DNA from: Streptomyces chryseus
GTDB lineage: Bacteria > Actinomycetota > Actinomycetes > Streptomycetales > Streptomycetaceae
DNA length: 64,000 nt
Assembly (NCBI RefSeq): GCF_014650755.1
Contig: NZ_BMVO01000001.1
Location: 868,001-932,000 of the forward strand
Reading direction: 5' to 3'
Position numbers and translations under genes: made by a program. Shown here one piece after another: positions 25,548 to 36,536 of the stretch (the first letter of the stretch is position 1; each line of letters starts with the position of its first letter). Below the pieces are notes generated by a model. It did not search any database, was not told the DNA's origin, and was given only the letters and a program-made list of their open reading frames with translations.

Positions 25548-26567
25548 TCATCGTCGGGGCTGGGCGTCCAGTACCTGCTGGAGCGCTTCGAACTCCTCGA
25601 CGCACTTTCCCGCTCCGAGCGCGACGGAGTCGAGCGGGTCCTCGGCGATGTGGATCGGCATGCCGGTCTCGCGGCGCAGGCGCTCGTCGAGACCGCGCAG
25701 CAGGGCGCCGCCGCCGGTGAGGACGATGCCGCGGTCCATGACGTCGCCGGAGAGCTCGGGCGGGCACTTGTCGAGCGTCGTCTTCACGGCGTCGACGATG
25801 GCGTTGACCGGCTCCTCGATGGCCTTGCGGACCTCGGCCGCCGAGATGACGACGGTCTTGGGCAGACCGGAGACGAGGTCACGGCCGCGGATCTCGGTGT
25901 GCTCGTCCTTCTCCAGGTCGAACGCCGAGCCGATCGTGATCTTGATCTGTTCGGCGGTGCGCTCGCCGAGCAGGAGGGAGTACTCCTTCTTGATGTGCTG
26001 GATGATCGAGCTGTCCAGCTCGTCGCCGGCGACCCGGATCGACTGTGCCGTGACGATTCCTCCGAGGGAGATGACGGCGACCTCGGTGGTGCCGCCACCG
26101 ATGTCCACCACCATGTTGCCGGTGGCCTCGTGGACGGGCAGGCCCGAGCCGATGGCCGCGGCCATGGGCTCCTCGATGATGTGCACCTGGCGGGCGCCGG
26201 CCTGGGTGGACGCCTCGATGACGGCGCGGCGCTCGACCCCGGTGATACCGGAGGGTACGCAGACGACGACACGGGGGCGGGCCAGGTAGCGCCGCTTGTG
26301 GATCTTCAGGATGAAGTAACGGAGCATCCGCTCCGTGATCTCGAAGTCGGCGATGACGCCGTCCTTCAGCGGCCGGACGGCAACGATGTTGCCCGGCGTC
26401 CGGCCGATCATCTTCTTGGCCTCGGCACCAACGGCGAGGATCCCGCCGGTGTTGGTGTTGATGGCGACGACGGAGGGCTCGTTGAGCACGATCCCTTTGC
26501 CCCTGACGTACACCAGCGTGTTGGCGGTCCCGAGGTCGACAGCCATGTCACGGCCGATGAACGACAT
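25548..26567 (-). CDS. mreB: Actin-like cell shape protein MreB
   Basis: 339 residues from [16 protein letters not shown]. Actin-fold motifs are phosphate-1 [11 protein letters not shown], phosphate-2 [13 protein letters not shown] and the adenosine site [12 protein letters not shown]. MreB polymerises with ATP under the membrane; in Streptomyces it acts mainly in spore-wall formation. The ATG at 26567 has AAGGGG 6 bases upstream; the ATG at 26588 would add seven residues and is a possible alternative. It is first of the mre cluster, 289 bases from ndk, with an ndk terminator between. A paralogue lies 3 kb away at 29454. Confidence 0.96.
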   Translation of the reverse strand: MSFIGRDMAVDLGTANTLVYVRGKGIVLNEPSVVAINTNTGGILAVGAEAKKMIGRTPGNIVAVRPLKDGVIADFEITERMLRYFILKIHKRRYLARPRVVVCVPSGITGVERRAVIEASTQAGARQVHIIEEPMAAAIGSGLPVHEATGNMVVDIGGGTTEVAVISLGGIVTAQSIRVAGDELDSSIIQHIKKEYSLLLGERTAEQIKITIGSAFDLEKDEHTEIRGRDLVSGLPKTVVISAAEVRKAIEEPVNAIVDAVKTTLDKCPPELSGDVMDRGIVLTGGGALLRGLDERLRRETGMPIHIAEDPLDSVALGAGKCVEEFEALQQVLDAQPRR

Positions 26568-26797
26568 TGAGTTCCCCTTGTTCCCCATGAGGATGCGTCG
26601 GGCCTTCCCAAGTGGAGCGGTTGGCTTTTTAGGACGACGAAGTGGGTGGTGCGGGCGTGGAGGTTTCCATCGTAGTGCCGCCTGCACGGAAGCGGCGCGA
26701 GGGTCCTTCGCCATTGTGAGCGGAACACGTACCCGTCCCAGTCATGGTGACGTCGTGTCGGGGGGATCCGTTCCCCACATCTTCCCGCATATGCCGG

Positions 26798-26825
26798 GGG
26801 GCGGCCGAATTACTTCGGTCGCCCC
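26798..26825 (-). terminator. Hairpin terminator after ndk
   Basis: A 12-bp stem with one G-U pair joins 26798-26809 and 26814-26825 around TTAC. It begins 31 bases past the ndk stop. The following 230 bases up to mreB contain no gene and should hold the mre promoters; a TACGAT -10-like hexamer is visible there without a good -35. Confidence 0.7.
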
Positions 26826-26856
26826 AGGCCATGACCTCTGTTTGGCTGATGCCGCG

Positions 26857-27270
26857 TCAGGAAAGACCGGGGAAGAAAAGCTTCAGTTCCCGCTCCGCGG
26901 ACCCTTCGGAGTCCGAGGCGTGGATGAGGTTCTCCCGGACGATGGTGCCGAAATCCCCACGGATGGAGCCAGGAGCCGCCGCGATCGGGTCAGTGGGACC
27001 CGCCAACTGGCGTACACCCTCGATGACGCGCTCGCCCTCGACGACCAGCGCGACGACGGGGCCGGACGACATGAACTCGACCAGCGGCTCGTAGAAGGGG
27101 CGGCCCTTGTGCTCGCCGTAGTGCTGCTCCAGCGTCTCGTGGTCGAGCGCGCGCATCTCCAGCGCGGTGATCTTCCAGCCGGCCTTGCGCTCGATGCGGC
27201 CGACGACCTCGCCGATCAGCCCACGTCGGACCGCGTCCGGCTTGAGAAGGACGAGAGTGCGCTGAGACAT
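26857..27270 (-). CDS. ndk: Nucleoside diphosphate kinase
   Basis: 137 residues, usual length. MSQRTLVLLKPDAVRRGLIG at the start; the phosphohistidine is H117 in ENLIHASDS. Ndk moves the gamma phosphate from ATP to other nucleoside diphosphates through this His. The ATG at 27270 has AAGGAG 8 bases upstream; the 24-codon upstream extension is not conserved. It is third in the folC-DUF4233-ndk order and is followed by a hairpin. Confidence 0.97.
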   Translation of the reverse strand: MSQRTLVLLKPDAVRRGLIGEVVGRIERKAGWKITALEMRALDHETLEQHYGEHKGRPFYEPLVEFMSSGPVVALVVEGERVIEGVRQLAGPTDPIAAAPGSIRGDFGTIVRENLIHASDSEGSAERELKLFFPGLS

Positions 27271-27364
27271 GTACGGGGCTCCTTGCAGGGCATAGCGGAT
27301 GCGATGCCCTGAGGCTACAAGGGCACGCGGCGGGGGCCGCACCCGGCACTGGTGGCGGCGGCCC

Positions 27365-27727
27365 CTACGAGGCCGGGGCCCCGGCCTCGTCGGCCTCCGC
27401 CTGCGCGGCCCACCGCGCCTTGGCCTCGTCGATCTTGCGGCCGTAGTGGATCGACGCCCACCACAGGCCCGCGAAGACCACGCCGAGGAAGAACATCGCC
27501 GGGACGACGAAGCCGCTCACGATCAGGCCGATCTGGAGCGCCCAGCCGAGCTGCACCCCGCCCGGCCGGCCGAGCATGCCGCACAGCACGACGGACAGCA
27601 GCATCGCGACGCCGCAGACCGTCCAGACCGCCGTCACCGACAGGTCGTCGGACTTCATCGCGACGAGGCCGGCGAAGGCCACCACGAAGAACTCGCTGAT
27701 CAGCGTGGACGCGCAGAGCATACGCAC
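27365..27727 (-). CDS. DUF4233 membrane protein
   Basis: 120 residues with four predicted membrane segments: TLISEFFVVAFAGLVAM, TAVWTVCGVAMLLSVVLCG, WALQIGLIVSGFVVPAMFFL and an adjacent GVVFAGLWWASIHY, then a charged tail KIDEAKARWAAQAEADE. DUF4233 proteins are encoded directly after folC throughout Actinobacteria; their function is unknown. The GTG at 27727 is 5 bases after the folC stop, with GGGAGGGG inside the end of folC, indicating coupling. Confidence 0.85.
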   Translation of the reverse strand: MRMLCASTLISEFFVVAFAGLVAMKSDDLSVTAVWTVCGVAMLLSVVLCGMLGRPGGVQLGWALQIGLIVSGFVVPAMFFLGVVFAGLWWASIHYGRKIDEAKARWAAQAEADEAGAPAS

Positions 27728-27732
27728 AGGAT

Positions 27733-29247
27733 TCAGCCCCTCCCCAGGAGCAGTCGGGCTTCGCCGACCGTGATCACGGAACCGGTCACCAGAACGCCGC
27801 CGCCGGCGAACTCGCCCTCTTCCTCGGCGAGCGTGATGGCGGCCTCCAGCGCGTCGTCGAGGCGCGGCTCGACCTGGACGCGGTCGTCGCCGAAGACCTC
27901 GACGGCGATCGCGGCCAGCTCGTCGACGTCCATCGCGCGCGGCGTGGAGTTACGGGTGACGACGACCTCGGCGAAGACCGGCTCGAAGGCTTCGAGCACA
28001 CCGCGCACGTCCTTGTCGCCGCTCGTGCCGACGACGCCGATCAGGCGGCTGAAGCTGAACGCCTCCGTGACGGCCTCGGCCGCCGCCCGCGCGCCCGCCG
28101 GGTTGTGCGCCGCGTCCAGCACGACGGTCGGGCTGCGGCGTACGACCTCCAGGCGGCCCGGCGAGGTGACCGAGGCGAAGGCCTTGCGGACCGTGTCGAT
28201 GTCCAGCGTGCGCGCGTGCTCGGCGCCGATGCCGAAGAACGCCTCGACGGCCGCCAGGGCCACCGCCGCGTTGTGCGCCTGGTGCGCGCCGTGCAGCGGC
28301 AGGAAGACCTCTTCGTACTCGCCGCCGAGTCCGCGCAGGGTGACCAGCTGGCCGCCGACCGCGATCTCGCGGGAGACGACGCCGAACTCCATGCCCTCGC
28401 GGGCCACCGTGGCGTCGACCTCGACGGCCTTCTTCAGCATCACCTGGGCCGCGTCGACCGGCTGCTGGGCCAGGACGACCGTGGCGCCCTGCTTGATGAT
28501 CCCGGACTTCTCGACCGCGATCTCGCCGGGCGTGGCGCCGAGGCGGTCGGTGTGGTCCAGGTCGATGGGCGTGATGACGGCGACGGACGCGTCGATCACG
28601 TTCGTGGCGTCCCAGCTGCCGCCCATGCCGACCTCGACGACCGCCACGTCCACCGGCGCGTCGGCGAACGCGGCGTACGCCATGCCCGTCAGCGTCTCGA
28701 AGAACGACAGGCGGTGCTCCTGCATGCCGTCGGTCATCTCGACGTACGGCTCGATGTCCCGGTACGTCTCGATGAAGCGCTCGGGTTCGATCGGGGAGCC
28801 GTCCAGGCTGATGCGCTCGGTGATCGACTGCACGTGGGGGCTGGTGTACCGCCCGGTACGCAGCTCGAAGGCGCCGAACAGTGCCTCGATCATGCGGGCG
28901 GTGCTGGTCTTGCCGTTGGTGCCGGTGATGTGGACCGAGGGGTACGCGCGCTGGGGCTCGCCCAGGACGTCCATCAGCGCCGCCATCCGGACCAGCGACG
29001 GGTCCAGCTTGGTCTCCGGCCAGCGGCCCAGGAGCTCCTGCTCGACGGCACGCAGCGCCTTGTCCACCTCCGGGTCCTGCGGGCGTCCGGCGGCGTCGTC
29101 ACCCTGGCGCGGGGCGCCCTGGGTGCGCAGCGTGCGGCTGCCTGCCTCGATCACCGCCAGGTCGGGGTCGCGGCCGGTCTCGGCCTCGACGATCTCTTCG
29201 AAGGCGTCGGGAGTGTCGCTGTCATCGTGCGGGGGGAGCTGGCTCAC
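27733..29247 (-). CDS. folC: Folylpolyglutamate synthase / dihydrofolate synthase
   Basis: 504 residues. A Mur-ligase-type ATP domain has GTNGKT at 109-114, ERISLDGSPI and VGMGGSWDATNV; the C-terminal domain has GRLEVVRRSP and VLDAAHNPAGA. FolC adds glutamates to folates, and in bacteria also joins dihydropteroate to glutamate. About 60 acidic, disordered residues precede the catalytic domain, an extension seen in Streptomyces. The GTG at 29247 lacks a ribosome site; a TAGACT -10 lies 6 bases before it. It is divergent from the mreB-like gene at 29454. Confidence 0.95.
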   Translation of the reverse strand: MSQLPPHDDSDTPDAFEEIVEAETGRDPDLAVIEAGSRTLRTQGAPRQGDDAAGRPQDPEVDKALRAVEQELLGRWPETKLDPSLVRMAALMDVLGEPQRAYPSVHITGTNGKTSTARMIEALFGAFELRTGRYTSPHVQSITERISLDGSPIEPERFIETYRDIEPYVEMTDGMQEHRLSFFETLTGMAYAAFADAPVDVAVVEVGMGGSWDATNVIDASVAVITPIDLDHTDRLGATPGEIAVEKSGIIKQGATVVLAQQPVDAAQVMLKKAVEVDATVAREGMEFGVVSREIAVGGQLVTLRGLGGEYEEVFLPLHGAHQAHNAAVALAAVEAFFGIGAEHARTLDIDTVRKAFASVTSPGRLEVVRRSPTVVLDAAHNPAGARAAAEAVTEAFSFSRLIGVVGTSGDKDVRGVLEAFEPVFAEVVVTRNSTPRAMDVDELAAIAVEVFGDDRVQVEPRLDDALEAAITLAEEEGEFAGGGVLVTGSVITVGEARLLLGRG

Positions 29248-29253
29248 GGGACC

Positions 29254-29259
29254 AGTCTA
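29254..29259 (-). promoter_or_regulatory. Candidate -10 element for leaderless folC
   Basis: TAGACT on the minus strand ends 6 bases before the GTG at 29247. There is no convincing -35, so this is weaker than the CYTH-CHAD promoter. Confidence 0.4.
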
Positions 29260-29453
29260 CGGAGCACCGGTGACAGCGCCCCGCCAGGACCTGCGCGCCG
29301 CCTCCGGACCCCGCCGGGAGCGCCCCGGGACCGCCTGCGCACCGTCTGCGGAACGGCTGCGGACCGCCTCCGCGCCGCCTTCGGCCGCTCTGCGGCGGCG
29401 GATCCGGCGATGTCGTGCCAGCCTGGGGACACCACGATCGGAGGTTTCTCCAG

Positions 29454-30479
<1,026 letters not shown>

Positions 30480-30495
30480 CTCCCCGGAACATGCC

Positions 30496-30529
30496 CGAGG
30501 GCCCCCGCGCGTCGGCGCGGGGGCCCTCG
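30496..30529. terminator. Bidirectional hairpin between mreB-like gene and valS
   Basis: A perfect 15-bp stem, CGAGGGCCCCCGCGC at 30496-30510 with 30515-30529, closes on a GTCG loop. It lies between the two convergent stops (30479 and 30549) and can serve both strands. Confidence 0.85.
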
Positions 30530-30548
30530 TCACACGTCGTACGCGCCT

Positions 30549-33173
30549 CTACTTCTGCGGCAGCGCCGCGAGCTGGGCGGTGATGCGCTCGATGTCCGCC
30601 TCGGCCTTGGAGAGCCGCCCGCGGATCTTGTCGACCACGTTGTCCGGGGCCTTGGCCAGGAAGGCCTCGTTCCCGAGCTTGCCGTGCGCCTGGGCCTTCT
30701 CCTTCTCGGCCGCCGCGAGGTCCTTCGCCAGGCGCTTGCGCTCCGCCTCGACGTCGATCGTGCCCGAGAGGTCGAGCTCGACGCGGGCGCCCGCGACCGG
30801 CAGGGACGCCGTGGCGTGGAAGCCCTCCTCGGCCGGCTGGAGGCGCAGCACCTGGCGGATGGCCGCCTCGTGCGGGGCGAGCGCCGTACCGTCCAGGGTC
30901 AGCCGGGCCGGGACCTTCTGGCCGGACTGCAGGCCCTGGTCGGAACGGAAGCGGCGGACCTCGGTGACGACCTGCTGGACGAGTCCGATCTCCTGCTCGG
31001 CCCCGGCGTCGCGGAAGCCCGAGTCGCTGGGCCAGTCGGCGATGACGAGCGACTCCCTGCCGGTGAGCGTGGTCCACAGCGTCTCGGTGACGAAGGGGAC
31101 GACCGGGTGGAGCAGGCGCAGCATCACGTCGAGGACTTCACCGAGGACGCGGGCCGAGACCTTGGCCGGCTCGCCGCCCGCGAAGAAGGTGGTCTTGGAC
31201 AGCTCGACGTACCAGTCGAAGACCTCGTCCCACGCGAAGTGGAAGAGCGCGTCCGAGAGCTTCGCGAACTGGTAGTCCTCGTAGTACGCGTCGACCTCGG
31301 CCACCGTGGCGTTCAGCCGGGACAGGATCCACCGGTCGGTCGCCGACATCTGCTCGGCGGGCGGCAGTTCGCCCTCGACCGTCGCGCCGTTCATCAGCGC
31401 GAAGCGGGTGGCGTTCCAGATCTTGTTGGCGAAGTTGCGGGAGCCCTGGACCCAGTCCTCGCCGATCGGGACGTCGACGCCCGGGTTGGCGCCGCGCGCG
31501 AGGGTGAAGCGGACGGCGTCGGAGCCGTACTCGTCCATCCAGTCCAGCGGGTTGACCGCGTTGCCGAAGGACTTCGACATCTTCTTGCCGAACTGGTCGC
31601 GGACCATGCCGTGCAGGGCGATGGTGTGGAACGGCGGGGTGCCGTCCATCGCGTAGATGCCGAACATCATCATCCGGGCGACCCAGAAGAAGAGGATGTC
31701 GTAGCCGGTGACCAGGACCGAGTTCGGGTAGAACTTCTCGACGCTCGGGGTCTGTTCGGGCCAGCCGAGCGTGGAGAACGGCCACAGGCCGGAGGAGAAC
31801 CAGGTGTCCAGGACGTCCGTGTCCTGGTGCCAGCCCTCGCCGGTGGGCGCCTCGTCGTCGGGGCCGACGCAGACGACCTCGCCGTTCGGGCCGTACCAGA
31901 CGGGGATCCGGTGGCCCCACCACAGCTGGCGCGAGATGCACCAGTCGTGGAGGTTGTCGACCCAGCCGAAGTAGCGGGGCTCCATCTCCTTCGGGTGAAT
32001 CTCGACCCGGCCGTCGCGGACCGCGTCGCCGGCCTCCTTGGCCAGCGGGCCGACCTTGACCCACCACTGGAGGGACAGGCGCGGCTCGATGGTCGTCTTG
32101 CAGCGCGAGCAGTGCCCGACGGAGTGGACGTACGGGCGCTTCTCGGCGACGATCCGGCCCTCGGCGCGCAGCGCGGCGACGATGGCGCTGCGGGCCTCCA
32201 GGCGGTCGAGGCCCTGGAAGGGACCGTGCGCGGTGATGACCGCGCGCTCGTCCATGACGGCCAGGTTGGGCAGGCCGTGGCGCTGGCCGATCTCGAAGTC
32301 GTTCGGGTCGTGGGCGGGCGTCACCTTGACGGCGCCGGTGCCGAACTCCGGGTCGACGTGCTCGTCGGCGACGACCGGGATGCGGCGGCCGGTGAGCGGC
32401 AGCTCGATCTCGGTGCCGACGAGGTGCGCGTACCGCTCGTCGTCGGGGTGGACGGCGACGGCGGTGTCACCGAGCATCGTCTCGGCGCGGGTCGTGGCGA
32501 CGACGATCTCGGCGTCTGAGGAGCCGTACCGGATGGAGACGAGCTCGCCGTCGTCCTCCTGGTACTCGACCTCGATGTCGGAGATGGCCGTCAGACAGCG
32601 GGGGCACCAGTTGATGATGCGCTCGGCCCGGTAGATCAGCTCGTCGTCGTACAGCTTCTTGAAGATCGTCTGGACGGCCTTGGACAGGCCCTCGTCCATG
32701 GTGAAGCGCTCGCGCGACCACGCGACGCCGTCGCCGAGGCGCTTCATCTGCCCGGAGATCTGGCCACCGGACTCGTCCTTCCACTGCCAGACGCGCTCGA
32801 CGAACGCCTCGCGGCCCAGGTCGTGACGGGACTTGCCCTCCTTGGCGAGCTCGCGCTCGACGACGTTCTGGGTCGCGATGCCGGCGTGGTCCATGCCGGG
32901 CTGCCACAGGGTCTCGTAACCCTGCATGCGCTTGCGGCGGGTGAGGGCGTCGATCAGCGTGTGCTCGAAGGCGTGCCCGAGGTGGAGCGATCCCGTGACG
33001 TTCGGCGGCGGGATGACGACGGTGTACGGCTCTTTGTCGCTCTTCTCGTCCGCCTCGAAGTAACCGCGTTCCACCCAGCGCTCGTACAGCTTCCCCTCTA
33101 CCTCGGCCGGCGCGTACTGGGTCGGCAGTTCGGGGGCGGGGGCTGCTGGCTGCTGCGATGAGTTCTCGGTCAC
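30549..33173 (-). CDS. valS: Valyl-tRNA synthetase
   Basis: 874 residues, full length. Class I signatures: HLGH at 64-67 in [17 protein letters not shown] and KMSKS in [13 protein letters not shown]. It has the CP1 editing domain ([20 protein letters not shown]), the anticodon-binding region and the C-terminal coiled coil (about 805-870; [20 protein letters not shown]). The GTG at 33173 has no ribosome site; TAAACT ends 6 bases upstream, so the message is probably leaderless. There is no T-box-like leader. It is flanked by an mreB-like gene and a divergent membrane protein. Confidence 0.97.
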   Translation of the reverse strand: MTENSSQQPAAPAPELPTQYAPAEVEGKLYERWVERGYFEADEKSDKEPYTVVIPPPNVTGSLHLGHAFEHTLIDALTRRKRMQGYETLWQPGMDHAGIATQNVVERELAKEGKSRHDLGREAFVERVWQWKDESGGQISGQMKRLGDGVAWSRERFTMDEGLSKAVQTIFKKLYDDELIYRAERIINWCPRCLTAISDIEVEYQEDDGELVSIRYGSSDAEIVVATTRAETMLGDTAVAVHPDDERYAHLVGTEIELPLTGRRIPVVADEHVDPEFGTGAVKVTPAHDPNDFEIGQRHGLPNLAVMDERAVITAHGPFQGLDRLEARSAIVAALRAEGRIVAEKRPYVHSVGHCSRCKTTIEPRLSLQWWVKVGPLAKEAGDAVRDGRVEIHPKEMEPRYFGWVDNLHDWCISRQLWWGHRIPVWYGPNGEVVCVGPDDEAPTGEGWHQDTDVLDTWFSSGLWPFSTLGWPEQTPSVEKFYPNSVLVTGYDILFFWVARMMMFGIYAMDGTPPFHTIALHGMVRDQFGKKMSKSFGNAVNPLDWMDEYGSDAVRFTLARGANPGVDVPIGEDWVQGSRNFANKIWNATRFALMNGATVEGELPPAEQMSATDRWILSRLNATVAEVDAYYEDYQFAKLSDALFHFAWDEVFDWYVELSKTTFFAGGEPAKVSARVLGEVLDVMLRLLHPVVPFVTETLWTTLTGRESLVIADWPSDSGFRDAGAEQEIGLVQQVVTEVRRFRSDQGLQSGQKVPARLTLDGTALAPHEAAIRQVLRLQPAEEGFHATASLPVAGARVELDLSGTIDVEAERKRLAKDLAAAEKEKAQAHGKLGNEAFLAKAPDNVVDKIRGRLSKAEADIERITAQLAALPQK

Positions 33174-33179
33174 GGGCTC

Positions 33180-33185
33180 AGTTTA
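33180..33185 (-). promoter_or_regulatory. Candidate -10 element for leaderless valS
   Basis: TAAACT on the minus strand ends 6 bases before the GTG at 33173. The region 16-19 bases further upstream has no clear -35 sequence. Confidence 0.45.
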
Positions 33186-33309
33186 CGGGCGTCACAGCCC
33201 CGTACCGAAACCGGATTCTTGGTAACGGTGAGGGCCCCGCCGCCCCGGGACGGCGGCGGTTCCGCCAGGATGTTCGCAACGCACAAGCATCTGGAGGGGA
33301 ACCCAGTCC

Positions 33310-34293
33310 ATGAGCTACAACCAGCCGGGCCCGTACGGCGGGCAGCAGCCCGGTCCTTACGGCCAGCAGCCGCCGCAAGGCCAGCCGAACCCGTACGGAC
33401 AGCAGCCCCCGCAGGGCCAGCCCGGCTACGGATACCCCCAGCAGGCCCCGCCTCCGCAGGGTTACGGATACCCCCAGCAGGGCCAGCAGCAGCCCCCGTA
33501 CGGTCAGCAGCCTCCGTACGGCCAGCCCCAGCAGCCGGGTCCCTACGGCCAGCAGCCCCCGTACCCCGGCGGCATGGTCCCGCCCCCGCCGGGCGCGCCG
33601 AAGAAGAAGACGGGCCTGATCGTGGGCGTGGTCGTCGTGGTGCTCGCGGTGATCGCGGGCGGCGCGTACTTCCTGACGTCGGGCGGGGGCAGCGGTGACG
33701 TCGCCGACGACGGCAAGCAGTACAAGCTGACGGCGCCGGAGACGATGCTGGGCGAGTACAAGAAGAACACCGCCAATGCCAGTGGCACGAGCGGCGGCCT
33801 GCCCGCCAAGGACGCGGCGGAGCTGGAAGCCGTGGGCATCGCCAATCCCCAGCAGGAGGGCGCCGCCTACAAGGTCGGAGAGGGACCGACCGCCAAGCAG
33901 CTGAACTTCAGCGGCGTCTGGGGCGAGATCAAGGACCCCGAAGCCGTGCTGGACGCGATGTTCGCGAAGCAGAAGGAGAGCCTCGACAAGAGCACGGGCC
34001 CGGGTATGAAGATCGAGCTCGTCGGCGAACCGGAGGCGGTCACTCCCGACGGGTTCGAGAACGGCGTGATGAAGTGCCGGATGATGAAGATGTCCGGCAT
34101 GAGCGGCGCTTCGTCCTCGGGCGCCCCCTCCGCCATCACCATTCCGTCGTGCATCTGGGCCGACCACAGCACCCTGGGCACCGCGAGCCAGGCCGACCCG
34201 GCGTCCTTCCTCAGCGGTAAGGGCCAGACGATCGACGAGGCGGCCGCCACGGCGGCCAAGGTCCGCGACGAAGTGCGCGTCGAGATCAAGTAG
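33310..34293 (+). CDS. Q/P/G/Y-rich single-pass membrane protein with extracellular domain
   Basis: 327 residues. Residues 1-95 are low-complexity with repeated PYGQQPP and GYGYPQQ units, cytosolic and disordered. One membrane helix follows a KKK stop-transfer-like charge cluster (TGLIVGVVVVVLAVIAGGAYF, about 103-123). The remaining 200 residues are extracellular, with QYKLTAPETMLGEYKKN and a short SGMSGASSSGAPS linker; two Cys residues (KCRMM and PSCIWAD) could form a disulfide. I know no function. This design is common in Streptomyces for surface proteins. The ATG at 33310 has GGAGGGG 10 bases upstream. It is divergent from valS and convergent with clpX. Confidence 0.85.
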   Translation: MSYNQPGPYGGQQPGPYGQQPPQGQPNPYGQQPPQGQPGYGYPQQAPPPQGYGYPQQGQQQPPYGQQPPYGQPQQPGPYGQQPPYPGGMVPPPPGAPKKKTGLIVGVVVVVLAVIAGGAYFLTSGGGSGDVADDGKQYKLTAPETMLGEYKKNTANASGTSGGLPAKDAAELEAVGIANPQQEGAAYKVGEGPTAKQLNFSGVWGEIKDPEAVLDAMFAKQKESLDKSTGPGMKIELVGEPEAVTPDGFENGVMKCRMMKMSGMSGASSSGAPSAITIPSCIWADHSTLGTASQADPASFLSGKGQTIDEAAATAAKVRDEVRVEIK

Positions 34294-34320
34294 TCGTCCC
34301 GCACCACGGGTACGAACGCG

Positions 34321-34359
34321 AAGGGGCGCCCGGCCAGTTCGACTGGCGGGGCGCCCCTT
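34321..34359. terminator. Bidirectional hairpin between the Q/P/Y-rich gene and clpX
   Basis: AAGGGGCGCC (34321-34330) pairs with GGCGCCCCTT (34350-34359), and GCCAGT/ACTGGC forms an inner stem with a TCG loop. It sits between convergent stops at 34293 and 34379. Confidence 0.85.
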
Positions 34360-34378
34360 CGCGTACGGGCCCGGACCG

Positions 34379-35674
34379 CTACGCGGACTTCTCGTGGCGG
34401 CCGTCGTTCTTGATGATGCGCGGCTCGCGCGGGACCAGCGTCGGGTTCACGTTGTTGTGGACCACGTCCGCCGTGATGACGACCCGGGCCACGTCCTTGC
34501 GGGACGGGACCTCGTACATCACCGACATCAGGACCTCCTCCATGATGGCGCGCAAGCCCCGCGCGCCCGTCTGGCGGAGGATCGCCTGGTCCGCGATCGC
34601 CTCCAGCGCCTCGCGCTCGAACTCCAGCTCCACGCCGTCGAGTTCGAAGAGCCGCTCGTACTGCTTCACCAGCGCGTTGCGCGGCTCGACCAGGATCTGG
34701 AGGAGCGCCTCGCGGTCCAGGTTGTGGACCGAGGTCAGGACGGGGAGGCGGCCGATGAACTCGGGGATCATCCCGAACTTCACCAGGTCCTCCGGCATGA
34801 CCTCCTGGAACTGGTCGCTCGCCTCGATCTCCCGCTTCGAGCGGATCGTCGCGCCGAAGCCGATGCCCTTGGCGCCCGCCCGCGACTCGATGATCTTCTC
34901 GAGGCCGGCGAACGCGCCGCCCACGATGAAGAGCACGTTCGTCGTGTCGATCTGGATGAACTCCTGGTGCGGGTGCTTGCGGCCGCCCTGCGGCGGGACC
35001 GAGGCCGTCGTGCCCTCAAGGATCTTGAGGAGGGCCTGCTGGACACCTTCACCCGATACGTCGCGCGTGATCGACGGGTTCTCGCTCTTCCGGGCGACCT
35101 TGTCGATCTCGTCGATGTAGATGATCCCGGTCTCGGCCTTCTTGACGTCGTAGTCGGCCGCCTGGATCAGCTTCAGCAGGATGTTCTCGACGTCCTCGCC
35201 GACATACCCGGCCTCCGTCAGCGCCGTCGCGTCGGCGATGGCGAACGGGACGTTGAGCATGCGCGCGAGGGTCTGCGCCAGCAGTGTCTTGCCGGAGCCC
35301 GTGGGGCCCAGCAGGAGGATGTTGGACTTGGCCAGTTCGATCGCGTCGTCACGGCCCGAGCCGGCGCCCGCGTTCTCACCCGCCTGTACGCGCTTGTAGT
35401 GGTTGTAGACCGCCACCGAGAGCGCCTTCTTGGCGGGCTCCTGACCGACTACGTACCCCTCGAGGAACTCGTAGATCTCCCGCGGCTTGGGGAGTTCCTC
35501 CCACCGCACCTCGGAGGTCTCTGCGAGCTCCTCCTCGATGATCTCGTTGCAGAGGTCGATGCACTCGTCGCAGATGTACACACCGGGTCCTGCGATGAGC
35601 TTCTTCACCTGCTTCTGGCTCTTGCCGCAGAACGAGCACTTGAGCAGGTCGCCGCCATCACCGATGCGTGCCAC
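34379..35674 (-). CDS. clpX: ATP-dependent Clp protease ATP-binding subunit ClpX
   Basis: 431 residues. An N-terminal C4 zinc domain (C13, C16, C35, C38) recruits substrates and adaptors. The AAA+ module has Walker A GPTGSGKT at 123-130, Walker [10 protein letters not shown] around 183-191, pore loop GYVGEDVE and sensor [10 protein letters not shown]. The IGF loop for ClpP docking is visible as KGIGFGA. ClpX unfolds tagged proteins for ClpP. It lies downstream of clpP1-clpP2 but behind a hairpin (35767-35808), so it is at least partly independently transcribed. The GTG at 35674 has a GAAGGGGAAG site. Confidence 0.97.
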   Translation of the reverse strand: MARIGDGGDLLKCSFCGKSQKQVKKLIAGPGVYICDECIDLCNEIIEEELAETSEVRWEELPKPREIYEFLEGYVVGQEPAKKALSVAVYNHYKRVQAGENAGAGSGRDDAIELAKSNILLLGPTGSGKTLLAQTLARMLNVPFAIADATALTEAGYVGEDVENILLKLIQAADYDVKKAETGIIYIDEIDKVARKSENPSITRDVSGEGVQQALLKILEGTTASVPPQGGRKHPHQEFIQIDTTNVLFIVGGAFAGLEKIIESRAGAKGIGFGATIRSKREIEASDQFQEVMPEDLVKFGMIPEFIGRLPVLTSVHNLDREALLQILVEPRNALVKQYERLFELDGVELEFEREALEAIADQAILRQTGARGLRAIMEEVLMSVMYEVPSRKDVARVVITADVVHNNVNPTLVPREPRIIKNDGRHEKSA

Positions 35675-35695
35675 GAGGTGCTTCCCCTTCGCCTG

Positions 35696-35719
35696 GGAGA
35701 CGCCACGTTCAGCGTCTCC
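35696..35719 (-). other. Leader hairpin upstream of clpX
   Basis: GGAGACGC (35696-35703) pairs with GCGTCTCC (35712-35719) around 8 bases. It lies 22 bases before the clpX start, in the 5' untranslated region, and may affect initiation or mRNA stability. Confidence 0.4.
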
Positions 35720-35766
35720 TGGTGCCTCATATCCGACGGTACCTTGCCTGGCCCCCCGTTCGGGCC

Positions 35767-35808
35767 CCCCTTGGCACGGTTCACATCGACGTGCCCGGTG
35801 CCAAGGGG
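35767..35808 (-). terminator. Hairpin terminator after clpP2
   Basis: CCCCTTGGCAC (35767-35777) pairs perfectly with GTGCCAAGGGG (35798-35808). It starts 15 bases beyond the clpP2 stop. Confidence 0.75.
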
Positions 35809-35822
35809 TCGGCTGCCACGCG

Positions 35823-36479
35823 TCAGGCGCCCACTGGCGCGTTCTTGCGGGTGGACACGATCTGGTCGATCAGACCGTACGCAAGAGAGTCCTCAGCGGT
35901 CAGGATCTTGTCGCGCTCGATGTCGTCGCGGATCTTCTCGATCGGCGTGGTGGAGTGCTTCGCGAGCATCTCCTCCAGCTGCGAGCGCATCCGCAGGATC
36001 TCCTGCGCCGCGATCTCCAGGTCGGAGAGCTGCTCACGGCCCGTCTGCGAGGACGGCTGGTGGATCAGCACCCGCGCGTTCGGCAGGGCCATGCGCTTGC
36101 CCGGCGTACCGGCGGCGAGCAGGACGGCGGCGGCGGAGGCCGCCTGGCCCATGCAGACCGTCTGGATGTCCGGCTTCACGAACTGCATCGTGTCGTAGAT
36201 GGCCGTGAGGGCCGTGAACGAGCCGCCGGGGCTGTTGATGTAGATCGAGATGTCGCGGTCCGGGTCCATCGACTCCAGGCACAGCAGCTGCGCCATGACG
36301 TCGTTGGCGGAGGCGTCGTCGATCTGCACACCGAGGAAGATCACGCGCTCCTCGAAGAGCTTCGCGTACGGGTCGTACTCACGCACGCCCTGCGAGGTGC
36401 GCTCGACGAAGCGCGGCACGATGTAGCGGTTGTCCACCTGCGGGCCGGTGTAGAGGCCGCTCGCGGAGAATTCGTTCAT
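35823..36479 (-). CDS. clpP2: ATP-dependent Clp protease proteolytic subunit ClpP2
   Basis: 218 residues from [12 protein letters not shown]. The Ser protease triad is S115 in GQAASAAA, H140 in VLIHQPSS and D190 in ERDKIL. It has an N-terminal extension of about 20 residues compared with ClpP1. In actinobacteria ClpP1 and ClpP2 form a mixed tetradecamer, and ClpP2 carries the face that docks ClpX/ClpC. A longer start at 36494 (ATG, MVNTH) is possible; AGGATGG fits the shorter ATG slightly better. It is 57 bases behind clpP1 in the same transcript. Confidence 0.95.
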   Translation of the reverse strand: MNEFSASGLYTGPQVDNRYIVPRFVERTSQGVREYDPYAKLFEERVIFLGVQIDDASANDVMAQLLCLESMDPDRDISIYINSPGGSFTALTAIYDTMQFVKPDIQTVCMGQAASAAAVLLAAGTPGKRMALPNARVLIHQPSSQTGREQLSDLEIAAQEILRMRSQLEEMLAKHSTTPIEKIRDDIERDKILTAEDSLAYGLIDQIVSTRKNAPVGA

Positions 36480-36536
36480 GTGGGTATTCACCATCCTGGT
36501 GGCGTTCGGTGGGCTGGGGTGGCTCGGCTGCGGGGA

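Noticed and set aside
29270..29410. Imperfect CTGCGGACCGCCT-like repetition between folC and the mreB-like gene
   Set aside because: Periodicity is irregular and can arise from local GC composition; no stable repeat unit could be defined.
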